NCBI RefSeq assembly: GCF_009720145.1 | Contig: NZ_CP046253.1 | Coordinates: forward strand, 868,001-932,000 | Source: Sphingobium sp. CAP-1 | GTDB lineage: Bacteria; Pseudomonadota; Alphaproteobacteria; Sphingomonadales; Sphingomonadaceae | Length of the DNA: 64,000 nt | Direction of reading: 5' to 3' | In this document: positions 31,493 through 39,779 of the stretch, in pieces | Position numbering within the stretch: position 1 is the stretch's first letter | How the letters are laid out: each line of letters begins with the position of its first letter | Made by a program: the position numbers and the translations under genes | The notes under the pieces: generated by a model | The model's database searches: none | The model's input: the letters and a program-made list of their open reading frames with translations, nothing else | Told to the model about the DNA's origin: nothing

Positions 31493-33625
31493 TCAGAGGG
31501 AGATCAGCGCGTCCAACGCGAGAGCGCCCTGCCCCTGTGGGTAGACGATCACCGGGTTGAGATCGACTTCGCGAATCGCCGGCGTGGCGGCGACCATGCG
31601 CCCCAGACGCTGGACCATGTCGGCGACGGCGCCGATGTCCATCGCCGGCGCGCCCCGGAAGCCGTCGAGCAGCGGGGCCATGCGCAGTGTGCGGATTTGC
31701 GCGATGATCGCGTCACGGGTCAGGTCGGGCGGGAGCAGACGCACGTCGTGCAGCAGTTCGGCCGCGACGCCGCCGAAGCCGACCAGGATGGTCGGTCCCC
31801 AATGCGGATCGTTGCGCGCGCCGACGATCAGTTCGACGCCCTTGGCCGCCATCCCCTCCACCAGCACGCCGTCGAGCAGCAGGCCGGGGCGCGAGGCAGC
31901 GAGATTAGCCATCAACCGGTCCCATCCGGCCGCAACCGCTTGCGCATCGGCGAGGCCTATAATGACGCCGCCGGCGTCGCTCTTGTGCGGCAGTTCGGGC
32001 GATTGGGCCTTCAACACCACCGGATAGCCAAGGCGATCGGCGGCGGCGACAGCTTCAACGGCGCTCTGCGCCAGCGCGAAGGCGGGGAAGGCTATACCCT
32101 GCGCGCCCATGATCGCCTTCGACCGATGTTCGGGGATGGTGCTGCCGACCTGCGCCAGCCCATCGACCGGCTGGGCGTCAAGCGTTGCGCCCGCATCATC
32201 CCGCTTGCGGTGCGCCGCGATGCGGGCAAGCGCACGGAGCATCCGTTCGGCGGTGGGCAGATAGGTGACGCCCGCCGCCCGCAGCGCGGCGAGATCGTCG
32301 GCAAGGACGCCGCCGCCTTCATCGACGCCGCCGACGATGATCGGCTTGGTTTCGCCGATCGTCCTCAGCGCGTCGAGTACCGCCCTGAACTTCACATGCG
32401 AGGTGCCGGTGTCGGTCTGGATGAGGGTGAGGAGGATCGTGCCGATCCGGTCGTCCTGCGCCAGCGCGGCGAGGGTCCGGCCGTAAAGACCGGGATCAAC
32501 CAGCCCCTGCGCGGTAATGTCCATCGGGTTGGTGACGGGCACGAAATCGGGCAGCGCCGCCCGCAGCGCCGGGCTGTCCGCATCGGTCAGGATCGGGAGG
32601 TCGAGGTCGACCGCTTCGGCGAGGTCGAGCATCATCGCCTTGAACGCGCCGGATTCGGCGATCACGCCAGCGCCGCCAATGCCGGCATCGGGCGAGCGGG
32701 TCAGGATTTCGACAATGTCGCCCAGTTCCTCCAGCGAATCCGCCAGAATGACGCCCGCGCGCTGGACGTGGACGGCCATCACCGCATGATCGCCCGCCAT
32801 CGCGCCGGTGTGGGTGGCGGCGCTGGCCGCGCCCGCCGCGCTGCGACCGGGATGCAGCAGCACCACCGCCTTGCCCGCGTCGCGCGCCGCGCGGGCGGCG
32901 GCGAGGAAGCGGGCAGGATCGCGCACATGTTCGGCGATCAACGCAATGACGGCGGTGTCAGGCTGATCGACCAGATAGACGAGATAATCCTCGACCCCGC
33001 TCGCCGCCTCATTCCCGGTGGAGATATAGCAGGTCAGCGGCACGTCGCGATGGATCATGGTGGTCGCCAGCACGGCGGCCATCGCCCCCGATTGCGAGAC
33101 GATGCCGACGCGGCGGTCGCCCTGCGCCTTCGCCTCCGGCATTTCGATGAAGGTCAGCGAGACATTGTCGCGGAAATTGACGAGGCCAAGGCAGTTCGGC
33201 CCTTCGATCACCATGCCGCTTTCGCGGGCGATGCGGGCGATTTCCTGCTGGTCGGCCAGCCCCTGCGGCCCATCCTCGGCAAAGCCGGCGGAGAAGATGA
33301 CGGCGGCGCCAACGCGCTTGCGGGCGAGGCCGGCAAGCGCATCCAGCACGCCGGCGCGGGGGATGGCGAGAACAGCGACATGAACAGCTTCTGGCAAATC
33401 GTCGACCGACGCGATGCAGGGCCGGCCGCCGATTTCCGCACGCTTCGGGTTCACCAGATGAATCGGGCCGTCAAAGCCCTGTCGCAGCAGATTGGCGAGT
33501 ACCGACGCGCCGAGCGAACCGGGCTTGTCGGAAGCGCCAATGATGGCGACCGATCGCGGACGGAGCAGCCGGTCGAGCGACGGGGCCGGAATGGTCCGCG
33601 CTTCCAGGCAAAGTTCTTCCGTCAT
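31493..33625 (-). CDS. NDP-forming acyl-CoA synthetase; feruloyl-CoA synthetase (FerA) candidate
   Basis: This 710-residue protein joins a CoA-binding domain (RSVAIIGASDKPGSLGASVL, residues 24-43), succinyl-CoA-ligase-like domains with the phospho-His candidate H272 (THTGAMAGDH), and a C-terminal ATP-grasp domain (VVLKAQSPELPHKSDAGGVIIG; VELIVGARNDPHWGP; EVDLNPVIVY). Such enzymes make acyl-CoA from acid, CoA and ATP. As I recall, FerA of Sphingobium SYK-6 belongs to this type. The ATG at 33625 follows GAGAGGGG; GTG 33631 is an alternative. Operator B (33675-33691) shared with ferB, and an adjacent MarR gene, support the FerA role, which stays an inference. Confidence 0.85.
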   Translation of the reverse strand: MTEELCLEARTIPAPSLDRLLRPRSVAIIGASDKPGSLGASVLANLLRQGFDGPIHLVNPKRAEIGGRPCIASVDDLPEAVHVAVLAIPRAGVLDALAGLARKRVGAAVIFSAGFAEDGPQGLADQQEIARIARESGMVIEGPNCLGLVNFRDNVSLTFIEMPEAKAQGDRRVGIVSQSGAMAAVLATTMIHRDVPLTCYISTGNEAASGVEDYLVYLVDQPDTAVIALIAEHVRDPARFLAAARAARDAGKAVVLLHPGRSAAGAASAATHTGAMAGDHAVMAVHVQRAGVILADSLEELGDIVEILTRSPDAGIGGAGVIAESGAFKAMMLDLAEAVDLDLPILTDADSPALRAALPDFVPVTNPMDITAQGLVDPGLYGRTLAALAQDDRIGTILLTLIQTDTGTSHVKFRAVLDALRTIGETKPIIVGGVDEGGGVLADDLAALRAAGVTYLPTAERMLRALARIAAHRKRDDAGATLDAQPVDGLAQVGSTIPEHRSKAIMGAQGIAFPAFALAQSAVEAVAAADRLGYPVVLKAQSPELPHKSDAGGVIIGLADAQAVAAGWDRLMANLAASRPGLLLDGVLVEGMAAKGVELIVGARNDPHWGPTILVGFGGVAAELLHDVRLLPPDLTRDAIIAQIRTLRMAPLLDGFRGAPAMDIGAVADMVQRLGRMVAATPAIREVDLNPVIVYPQGQGALALDALISL

Positions 33626-33674
33626 GCGCACCCCTCTCCCATCCGTCGAATCAGTCTCCGGCTTCGACGTTAAT

Positions 33675-33691
33675 TGTGCGCCTATGATACA
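33675..33691. promoter_or_regulatory. Operator B, site 3 (TGTGCG-CCTAT-GATACA)
   Basis: Fits TGTRYS-N5-SRYACA with a CCTxx spacer. It lies between the marR stop (33705) and the acyl-CoA synthetase start (33625), 49 bases upstream of the latter. Confidence 0.65.
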
Positions 33692-33704
33692 ATGATCGCA
33701 AGTG

Positions 33705-34148
33705 CTATTCGGCGTCCCCCTCTTCCTCGACCGGGCCGAGACGACCCAGCAGATGCTGCAATGTCTCCAGTTCTTCGGCGCTGAGCCGCGCGGTCATTCG
33801 AGCGTCGGAGGCGCGCACCGCCTTCAGCATCGCCTCCACCTGCACTTCGCCACGCGGCAGCAGCGCCAGCGCATTGGTGCGCAGGTCGCGGCCGGGGCGG
33901 CGCTCGATCAGCCCCTTGTCGACCAGGATGTTGACCAGCTTCATCGCACTCGACCGATTGATGCTGAGCGCGCGGCCCAGCGCCGTCTGGTCGCAGCCGG
34001 CATTGTCGCGGATCAGGATCAACGCCGTCATCTTCGCCGGCGACAGGTCATAGTCCGCCAGCGCGGCGCGCGCATCCACCTCCATGCGCAGATTAGCGCG
34101 CTGCACCTGATAGCCGACGAGCGACTGGAGGTCGACCCCCTGTTTCAT
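33705..34148 (-). CDS. MarR-family regulator 2; FerC-like candidate
   Basis: This 147-residue MarR protein has an N-terminal dimer helix, YDLSPAKMTALILIRDNAGCDQTALGRALSINRSSAMKLVNILVDKGLIERRPG (winged helix, about residues 28-80, read in pieces) and the wing RDLRTNALALLPRG. ATG 34148 has GGAG directly abutting it, and GTG 34154 with GGGG five bases away is equally possible. Operator B copies lie on both sides (34174 upstream, 33675 downstream), as expected for an autoregulated repressor of the neighbouring synthetase and aldehyde dehydrogenase. FerC of SYK-6 is a MarR protein controlling ferulate genes, so I propose an equivalent. Confidence 0.9.
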   Translation of the reverse strand: MKQGVDLQSLVGYQVQRANLRMEVDARAALADYDLSPAKMTALILIRDNAGCDQTALGRALSINRSSAMKLVNILVDKGLIERRPGRDLRTNALALLPRGEVQVEAMLKAVRASDARMTARLSAEELETLQHLLGRLGPVEEEGDAE

Positions 34149-34173
34149 CTCCACTTTATCCCCTTGCCAATAC

Positions 34174-34190
34174 TGTATCCCTAGCGCACA
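34174..34190. promoter_or_regulatory. Operator B, site 4 (TGTATC-CCTAG-CGCACA)
   Basis: Fits TGTRYS-N5-SRYACA and lies between the divergent marR and aldehyde dehydrogenase genes. The flanking bases ATACTGTAT-CCT also match site 2 at 26761-26773. Confidence 0.65.
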
Positions 34191-34265
34191 AATATATGCT
34201 AAAGTCGGCGACGCGACATTGCGATAGGCAATGACAGTTCGCAGCGCAAATTTGGAGAGCGACGC

Positions 34266-35684
34266 ATGGATCGAAACTATCAGATGCTGATCGGCGGCGA
34301 ACTGACGCCGGGCGTCAGCCGCTTCGACGTGGTGAACCCGGCAACGGCACAGCCTTTCGCCAGTTGTCCCAAGGCGGACGAGGCGCTGGCCGAGCGCGCA
34401 ATCGCGGCGGCGAAGAAGGCGCAACCCGGCTGGGCGGCGACACCGGTTGAGGCGCGCGCGGGGCTGGTGCTAAAGCTGGCAGACGCGCTGGAGGCGCGAG
34501 TCGGCGAGTTTGCCAGCCTGCTGACCGCCGAACAGGGCAAGCCGCTGGATCAGGCGGCCTATGAAATCATGGGCAGCGTCTTTACCCTGCGCGCCTTTGC
34601 CGCGATGCGGGTGGAGCCGAAAACTCTGAAAGATCAGGGCGGCTACAAGGTCATCGAACATCGGACGCCGCTGGGCGTCGTTGCATCGATCACGCCGTGG
34701 AATTTCCCGCTGATCCTGCTGATGAACAAGCTGGGGCCGGCATTGGTGACGGGCAATACGATGGTCGCCAAGCCCGCGCCGACGACGCCACTCACCACAT
34801 TGCTGTTCGGCGAACTGGCAAAGGACATTTTGCCGGCGGGCGTGCTGAACATCGTCTGCGACCAGAATGAGCTGGGACCGCTGCTGACCGGGCACAAGGA
34901 TGTGGCCAAGGTCGCCTTCACCGGATCGACCGCGACCGGCAAGAAGGTGATGGCGTCGTCCGCCGGCACGGTGAAGCGGGTAACGCTGGAACTGGGCGGC
35001 AATGACGCGGCCATCGTGCTGGACGATGTCGATCCGCGTCAGGTGGCCAGGAAAGTCTATCAGGGGGCGATGACCAATGCCGGGCAGATCTGCGTCGCGG
35101 TGAAGCGCGCCTATGTGCCCAGCCCCATATATGACGATTTCTGCGATGAACTGGCAAAACTGGCCAAGGAAGCGATCGTCGACGATGGTGCGAAGCAGGG
35201 CACGACCATCGGCCCGGTGCAGAACAGGATGCAGTTTGACAAGGTCAGCGCCCTGATCGCGGACGCCAGGACGCGCGGCACGGTGCTGGCGGGCGGCGAA
35301 CCGCTGGACCGGCCGGGCTATTTCATCGCTCCGACGATCGTCCGCGACCTGCCTGAGGACGCGCCGCTGGTGCAGGAGGAGCAGTTCGGCCCGGTGCTGC
35401 CGGTGCTGAAATATGACGATATCGAGGATGTCATCGCCCGCGCCAATGACAGCGATTATGGGCTGGCCGGCACGGTGTGGGGCAAGGATGTCGAACGGGC
35501 GACGGCCGTCGCGATGAAGATCGATACCGGCACCGTCTGGGTGAACCAGCATCTCGCGATCGACGCCAATATCCCCTTCCGCGGGGTGAAGCAGTCGGGG
35601 CTGGGCGCCGAACTGGGCGAGGCGGGGCTGCTGGAATATACGCAGGCCCATATCGTCAATATCGTAGCGCTTGAGGACGCCTGA
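34266..35684 (+). CDS. Aldehyde dehydrogenase; vanillin or hydroxycinnamaldehyde dehydrogenase candidate
   Basis: This 472-residue NAD(P)-aldehyde dehydrogenase is complete. It has ITPWNFPL (142-149), the cofactor loop FTGSTATGK, catalytic Glu242 (LELGGN) and Cys276 (NAGQICVAVKR), and the closing motif IPFRGVKQSGLGAELG. ATG 34266 follows GGAGAG. It is divergent from the FerC-like marR across operator B. FerB releases vanillin, so a vanillin dehydrogenase would be the expected partner, but aldehyde dehydrogenase substrate cannot be read from sequence. Confidence 0.93.
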   Translation: MDRNYQMLIGGELTPGVSRFDVVNPATAQPFASCPKADEALAERAIAAAKKAQPGWAATPVEARAGLVLKLADALEARVGEFASLLTAEQGKPLDQAAYEIMGSVFTLRAFAAMRVEPKTLKDQGGYKVIEHRTPLGVVASITPWNFPLILLMNKLGPALVTGNTMVAKPAPTTPLTTLLFGELAKDILPAGVLNIVCDQNELGPLLTGHKDVAKVAFTGSTATGKKVMASSAGTVKRVTLELGGNDAAIVLDDVDPRQVARKVYQGAMTNAGQICVAVKRAYVPSPIYDDFCDELAKLAKEAIVDDGAKQGTTIGPVQNRMQFDKVSALIADARTRGTVLAGGEPLDRPGYFIAPTIVRDLPEDAPLVQEEQFGPVLPVLKYDDIEDVIARANDSDYGLAGTVWGKDVERATAVAMKIDTGTVWVNQHLAIDANIPFRGVKQSGLGAELGEAGLLEYTQAHIVNIVALEDA

Positions 35685-35721
35685 CATTCGACTCTGACGC
35701 CCGACTGTAGCGCTGTCGAAA

Positions 35722-35758
35722 AGGGCCGGCGAAGCATCCCGCTTCGTCGGCCCTCTCA
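35722..35758 (+). terminator. Rho-independent terminator after the aldehyde dehydrogenase
   Basis: AGGGCCGGCGAAGC and GCTTCGTCGGCCCT form a 14-bp stem with one G-T pair and a five-base loop, followed by CTCATTTTG. Confidence 0.85.
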
Positions 35759-35899
35759 TTTTGATATTATCCGCTTTGCCGTTTCACAAATTCGGAACAT
35801 TCGGTCGTGCGCCTGTCATAGCCTCACCCCAGGTGATAATCCTTATCGACACAGGAATAGGGCGTCACCCGCCACAGACGCAGCGCCCCCTTGCCAAAA

Positions 35900-35916
35900 A
35901 TGATATATTATATCAT
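35900..35916. promoter_or_regulatory. 17-bp palindrome upstream of the DUF1624-type gene
   Basis: ATGATATA-T-TATATCAT is perfect around a central T and lies 39 bases upstream of the ATG at 35956. The binding protein is unknown. The gap 35759-35955 has no other feature. Confidence 0.5.
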
Positions 35917-35955
35917 GAATGGCGCAAGGGTGCTGCGGGGACAGGGATCAAGCTT

Positions 35956-37167
35956 ATGAACAGTATCGCGGGCCAGGCGCCCATCATCGGCCTGAAGGCC
36001 TCTGCTTCCTCGATGGACGCGGCGAAGGCGCGGACGCGGCTGATCGCCATCGATGCGCTGCGCGGCCTTGTCATGCTGTTCATGCTGGTCGACCATGTGC
36101 GCGAAACCTGGTTCCTGCATTTGCAGGTGAGCGACCCGGTCGACGCCAACACGACCGATCCCGGCCTGTTCTTCACCCGCCTGCTCTCAACCTTCTGCGC
36201 GCCGACTTTCGTGGCGCTGACCGGCCTGTCGGCCTGGCTCTATGGCCAGTCGCACACAAAAGCGCAGGTATCGGAATTTCTGTTCAAGCGCGGCCTGTTC
36301 CTGATCGTGCTGGAATTTACCGTGGTCGGCTATGCCTGGCCGACACAGGCGCCCGCTTTCCCGCCGACGGCGATCTGGTTGCAGGTGATCTGGGCGATCG
36401 GGATCAGCATGATCGCGCTCGCCGCGCTGCTGCACCTGCCGCGCCCGGCGCAGTTTGCGGTCGGGCTGGCGATTGTCTGCCTGCACAATCTGCTCGACCC
36501 GATCCGGCTCACCGCCGACCAGCCAGGCTATGCGATCTGGGCCATCCTGCATCAGCGGTCGCTGATCGAAGTCGGCGGCATCGCGGTCAAGACCACCTAT
36601 CCGATCCTGCCATGGATCGGCGTGATCCTGCTCGGCTATGCCTGCGGGCCGTGGTTCGCGCGCGGCAGCGATCCCGCGCCGCGCATCCGGCGACTGACCA
36701 TGCTGGGCCTTGGCCTGATCATCGGCTTTGTCGTCATCCGCTATCTCAATGTCTATGGCGACAAGCCCTGGTTCGTGGCGGAAACGCCGCTGCGCACAGT
36801 GATGAGCTTTCTGGCGCTGACCAAATATCCGCCGTCGCTGCTGTTCCTGATGCCGACCATCGGCACCGGCTGCCTGCTGCTCGCCCTGTTCGAGCGGTTC
36901 GAAGGCAGCAAGGCGATGCCGCATCTGGCGCTGCTGGGTGGGGCGCCGATGTTCTATTATGTGCTGCACCTCTATGTGCTGAAGATCATCTACAATGTCG
37001 CGCTGCTGCTCTACGGACCAACCAAGGGCACGGTGTTCGGCGTCGATCATCTGCGCTGGGTGTGGATCTGGGTCTTTATCCTGATCCCCGTTCTCTATTT
37101 CCCCACCCGCTGGTTCGCGCAGCTCAAGCAGCGCCGCAAGGACATATGGTGGCTTAAATATCTCTGA
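35956..37167 (+). CDS. DUF1624/HGSNAT-type integral membrane acyltransferase-like protein
   Basis: This 403-residue protein has about ten transmembrane helices. It starts with the family signature RTRLIAIDALRGLVMLFMLVDHVRETW, where the ALRG and DHVRE residues resemble the heparan-alpha-glucosaminide N-acetyltransferase catalytic domain. Later segments include TGLSAWLYGQS, PWIGVILLGYACGPWFARG and a C-terminal FPTRWFAQLKQRRKDIWWLKYL. The role in bacteria is not established; acyl transfer to a periplasmic sugar is possible. I chose ATG 35956 (AGGGA upstream); the frame opens at 35761 without membrane-protein character. It is monocistronic between two terminators. Confidence 0.83.
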   Translation: MNSIAGQAPIIGLKASASSMDAAKARTRLIAIDALRGLVMLFMLVDHVRETWFLHLQVSDPVDANTTDPGLFFTRLLSTFCAPTFVALTGLSAWLYGQSHTKAQVSEFLFKRGLFLIVLEFTVVGYAWPTQAPAFPPTAIWLQVIWAIGISMIALAALLHLPRPAQFAVGLAIVCLHNLLDPIRLTADQPGYAIWAILHQRSLIEVGGIAVKTTYPILPWIGVILLGYACGPWFARGSDPAPRIRRLTMLGLGLIIGFVVIRYLNVYGDKPWFVAETPLRTVMSFLALTKYPPSLLFLMPTIGTGCLLLALFERFEGSKAMPHLALLGGAPMFYYVLHLYVLKIIYNVALLLYGPTKGTVFGVDHLRWVWIWVFILIPVLYFPTRWFAQLKQRRKDIWWLKYL

Positions 37168-37190
37168 GCGTCCTGCGTCAGGGTCGCCTG

Positions 37191-37221
37191 GGCCGCCTTC
37201 CCACCCGGAAGGCGGCCATTT
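37191..37221 (+). terminator. Rho-independent terminator after the DUF1624-type gene
   Basis: GGCCGCCTTCC and GGAAGGCGGCC form a perfect 11-bp stem with a five-base loop, followed by ATTTT. Confidence 0.88.
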
Positions 37222-37496
37222 TCGGGGATTTTCGCGTTCCGCGGTCGTAAAATCGGCGCAGCATTTTCATACCGTAACGACATCGGATTCACAATTTTGC
37301 GCCGTTCAATGAGGCAAGTTTGACGTAATATTTCCGTCACTCAACCTAGCCTCGATACCAAGAAGAGGTGGTGAACCACTCGCGGCCCGGCCCCGATGAC
37401 AGGACAGAAGTCCGCACGGGAATAACAGAGTATCAGCCGGTCCCCCCGTTTCGCAGGACATAAGGGAACAGCGATTTTATAAGGGGTTACAGCATC
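37222..37496 (+). other. Leader/promoter region of the siderophore receptor
   Basis: No gene is visible in these 275 bases. A TTGACG element occurs at 37320-37325, but no convincing -10 follows at normal spacing, and I could not recognise a Fur box. A short GTGG-TGAA-CCAC hairpin lies near 37368. Confidence 0.45.
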
Positions 37497-39668
37497 ATGC
37501 GCACTTCATCCGCCCTACGCCTGGCTTTCATCGCCAGCACCGCCGCCATCGCCCTTTCCTCCGCCGCACGGGCGCAGGAGCCGGCCGCCAACAGCACCGA
37601 TGGCGAAATCGTCGTCACCGGCCTGAAACGCCAATATTTCGGCGATACGCCGGTCAAGGAAATCCCGCAGGCGGTCCAGTTTCTGGAAGGCAAGCTGCTC
37701 GACGACCTGAACATCACCCGGCTCGACACCGCGCTGGAACTGGCCAGCGGCGTGTCGAAGCAGAATAATTTCGGCGGCCTGTGGGACAGTTTCGCCATTC
37801 GCGGCTTTGCCGGCGATGAGAATTTCCCCAGCGGCTTCCTGGTCAACGGCTTCAATGGCGGCCGTGGCTATGGCGGCCCGCGCGACGCATCGAACGTCGA
37901 GCGGATCGAAGTGCTGAAAGGGCCGAACAGCGCGCTCTTCGGGCGCGGCGAGCCGGGCGGCACGATCAACATCGTCACCAAGAAGCCGACCTTCAAGGAA
38001 GGCGGCAGCTTCGCCGTGTCGGCCGGCAGCTGGGAAACCTATCGCGTCGAGGGCGACTATAATCTGCCGCTGAGCGACAGCGTCGCGGTGCGCATCAACG
38101 GCTCCGCCGAGGATGCCGAAAGCTTCCGCGACACGGTGGAAACGCGCAAATATACGCTGACCCCGTCCTTCCTGGCGAAGCTGTCCGAGAAGGATATCTT
38201 CACCTATGAAATGGAAGTCGTGCATCAGGAAGTGCCGTTCGAACGGGGCGTGGTGGCGATTCCGACAATCAATACCAACGGCACGATCAGCTATAATTTG
38301 GGCGCGATCCCCAATAGTCGCTTCCTGGGCAATCCCAATGACGGCCCGACCAAGGTGAATGTGTTCGGCCATCAGGCGCAATATCAGCATGATTTCAGCG
38401 ACGACTGGACGCTGATGCTGGGCGCGGGTTACAAGGACACGACGTTCAAGGGCTTTTCGAGCGATCCTGAGTTGGTCTTTAACAAGACCAATCCGCTGCT
38501 GGGCCGTCAGCGCCTCTATGCCGACGGCACGACCCTGTCGCGCCAGCGTCGCTATCGCGACTATAGCACCACCCATATGGTGTTCCGTGGCGAAATCAGC
38601 GGCAAACTGGAAACCGGATCGATCGTCCACAATATCCGCATCGGCGCGGATTGGGACAAGTTCAAGATCAAGACGTTCCAGACCCGTTATCGTCCCAGCG
38701 CGGCGGACCAGAGCTATGCGATCGACATTTTCGATCCCGACTATGATATCGTCGCGCCGACGCCCACCACCGTTATCCAGAATGCGACCGAAATCCAGGA
38801 AGCCTGGGGTGTCTATGCCCAAGACCAGATCGAGATCACCGAACAGTTCAAGGTCCGGTTCGGTGGCCGCTATGACGATTTCAGCCAGGACATCGACCTG
38901 CGTGTGAACGGCACCAACCCACGCGCATCCTACACCAAGTTCAGCCCGATGGCCGGTCTGGTGTTCGAACCGACCCGCAGCCTGTCCTTCTATGCCAGCT
39001 ACGGCAAGGGCTTCCGCCCGAACAGCGGCGTCGGGTTCGATGGCCAGCCGTTCGCGCCGGAAACCAGCAAATCCTATGAAGTCGGCGCGAAGTTCGTGAC
39101 CACCGATGGTCGCCTGACCAGCACCCTGTCCCTCTACAAGATGAAGAAGGACAATGTACTGACCACCGACCCGGCCAATGCAGGCTTCTCCAAGCCGGTT
39201 GGCGCAGCCGATAGCCAAGGCGTGGAATTCGACGTGAACGCCAAGCTGCCGGCCGGGTTCGAGCTGTTCCTGACCTATGCCTATACCGATGCCGGCTGGG
39301 CCACCAATGCGCTTGATCCCAATTTCGCTGCGCCAATCCGCAAGGGCGACCCGCTGATCAATATTCCCAAGCATCAGGGCAACGCCCTGCTGTTCAAGAA
39401 TTTCTCGATCGGTGAGCATGAGGCGATGCTGGGTGCGGGCGTGACGCATGTGGGCCGCCGTCTGGGCGAAACCGCGACGACCTTCTTCCTGCCGAGCTAC
39501 ACCATCGCCAAGGTGATGGGGTCGTTCAACATCACCGAACAGATCAAGATTTCGGCCGATGTGAACAACCTGTTCAACAAGAAATATTACGCCAGTTCCT
39601 ATGCCGCTTTGTGGGTCCAGCCGGGTACGCCGCGTCAATATTCAGTGCGGGCGAGCTTCACCTTCTAA
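37497..39668 (+). CDS. TonB-dependent siderophore-type receptor
   Basis: This 723-residue outer-membrane receptor has a signal peptide ending ARAQ (about residue 26), TonB box EIVVTG, a plug domain with SFAIRGFAGDENFPSGFLVNGF, VERIEVLKGPNSALFGRGEPGGTINIVTKKP, and a 22-strand barrel closing RQYSVRASFTF. The GRGEPGGTINIVTKKP motif and length are typical of ferric-siderophore receptors (FhuA/FpvA group). ATG 37497 has AAGGGG ten bases upstream. A PepSY membrane protein follows after a strong terminator; such pairs are common in iron uptake loci, where the PepSY protein may reduce iron. Confidence 0.92.
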   Translation: MRTSSALRLAFIASTAAIALSSAARAQEPAANSTDGEIVVTGLKRQYFGDTPVKEIPQAVQFLEGKLLDDLNITRLDTALELASGVSKQNNFGGLWDSFAIRGFAGDENFPSGFLVNGFNGGRGYGGPRDASNVERIEVLKGPNSALFGRGEPGGTINIVTKKPTFKEGGSFAVSAGSWETYRVEGDYNLPLSDSVAVRINGSAEDAESFRDTVETRKYTLTPSFLAKLSEKDIFTYEMEVVHQEVPFERGVVAIPTINTNGTISYNLGAIPNSRFLGNPNDGPTKVNVFGHQAQYQHDFSDDWTLMLGAGYKDTTFKGFSSDPELVFNKTNPLLGRQRLYADGTTLSRQRRYRDYSTTHMVFRGEISGKLETGSIVHNIRIGADWDKFKIKTFQTRYRPSAADQSYAIDIFDPDYDIVAPTPTTVIQNATEIQEAWGVYAQDQIEITEQFKVRFGGRYDDFSQDIDLRVNGTNPRASYTKFSPMAGLVFEPTRSLSFYASYGKGFRPNSGVGFDGQPFAPETSKSYEVGAKFVTTDGRLTSTLSLYKMKKDNVLTTDPANAGFSKPVGAADSQGVEFDVNAKLPAGFELFLTYAYTDAGWATNALDPNFAAPIRKGDPLINIPKHQGNALLFKNFSIGEHEAMLGAGVTHVGRRLGETATTFFLPSYTIAKVMGSFNITEQIKISADVNNLFNKKYYASSYAALWVQPGTPRQYSVRASFTF

Positions 39669-39704
39669 GAACCTCGATAATCGGGACGTTGCCCCGTCCC
39701 GATC

Positions 39705-39757
39705 GGCCGCCAGCGTCCCTCCCTCCAAGCTCCGGGACGCTGGCGGCCTTTTCTTTT
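39705..39757 (+). terminator. Strong Rho-independent terminator after the siderophore receptor
   Basis: GGCCGCCAGCGTCCC and GGGACGCTGGCGGCC form a perfect 15-bp stem with a 14-base loop, followed by TTTTCTTTT. Confidence 0.93.
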
Positions 39758-39779
39758 CGTCGCTGAGCGAGGCACTTGC

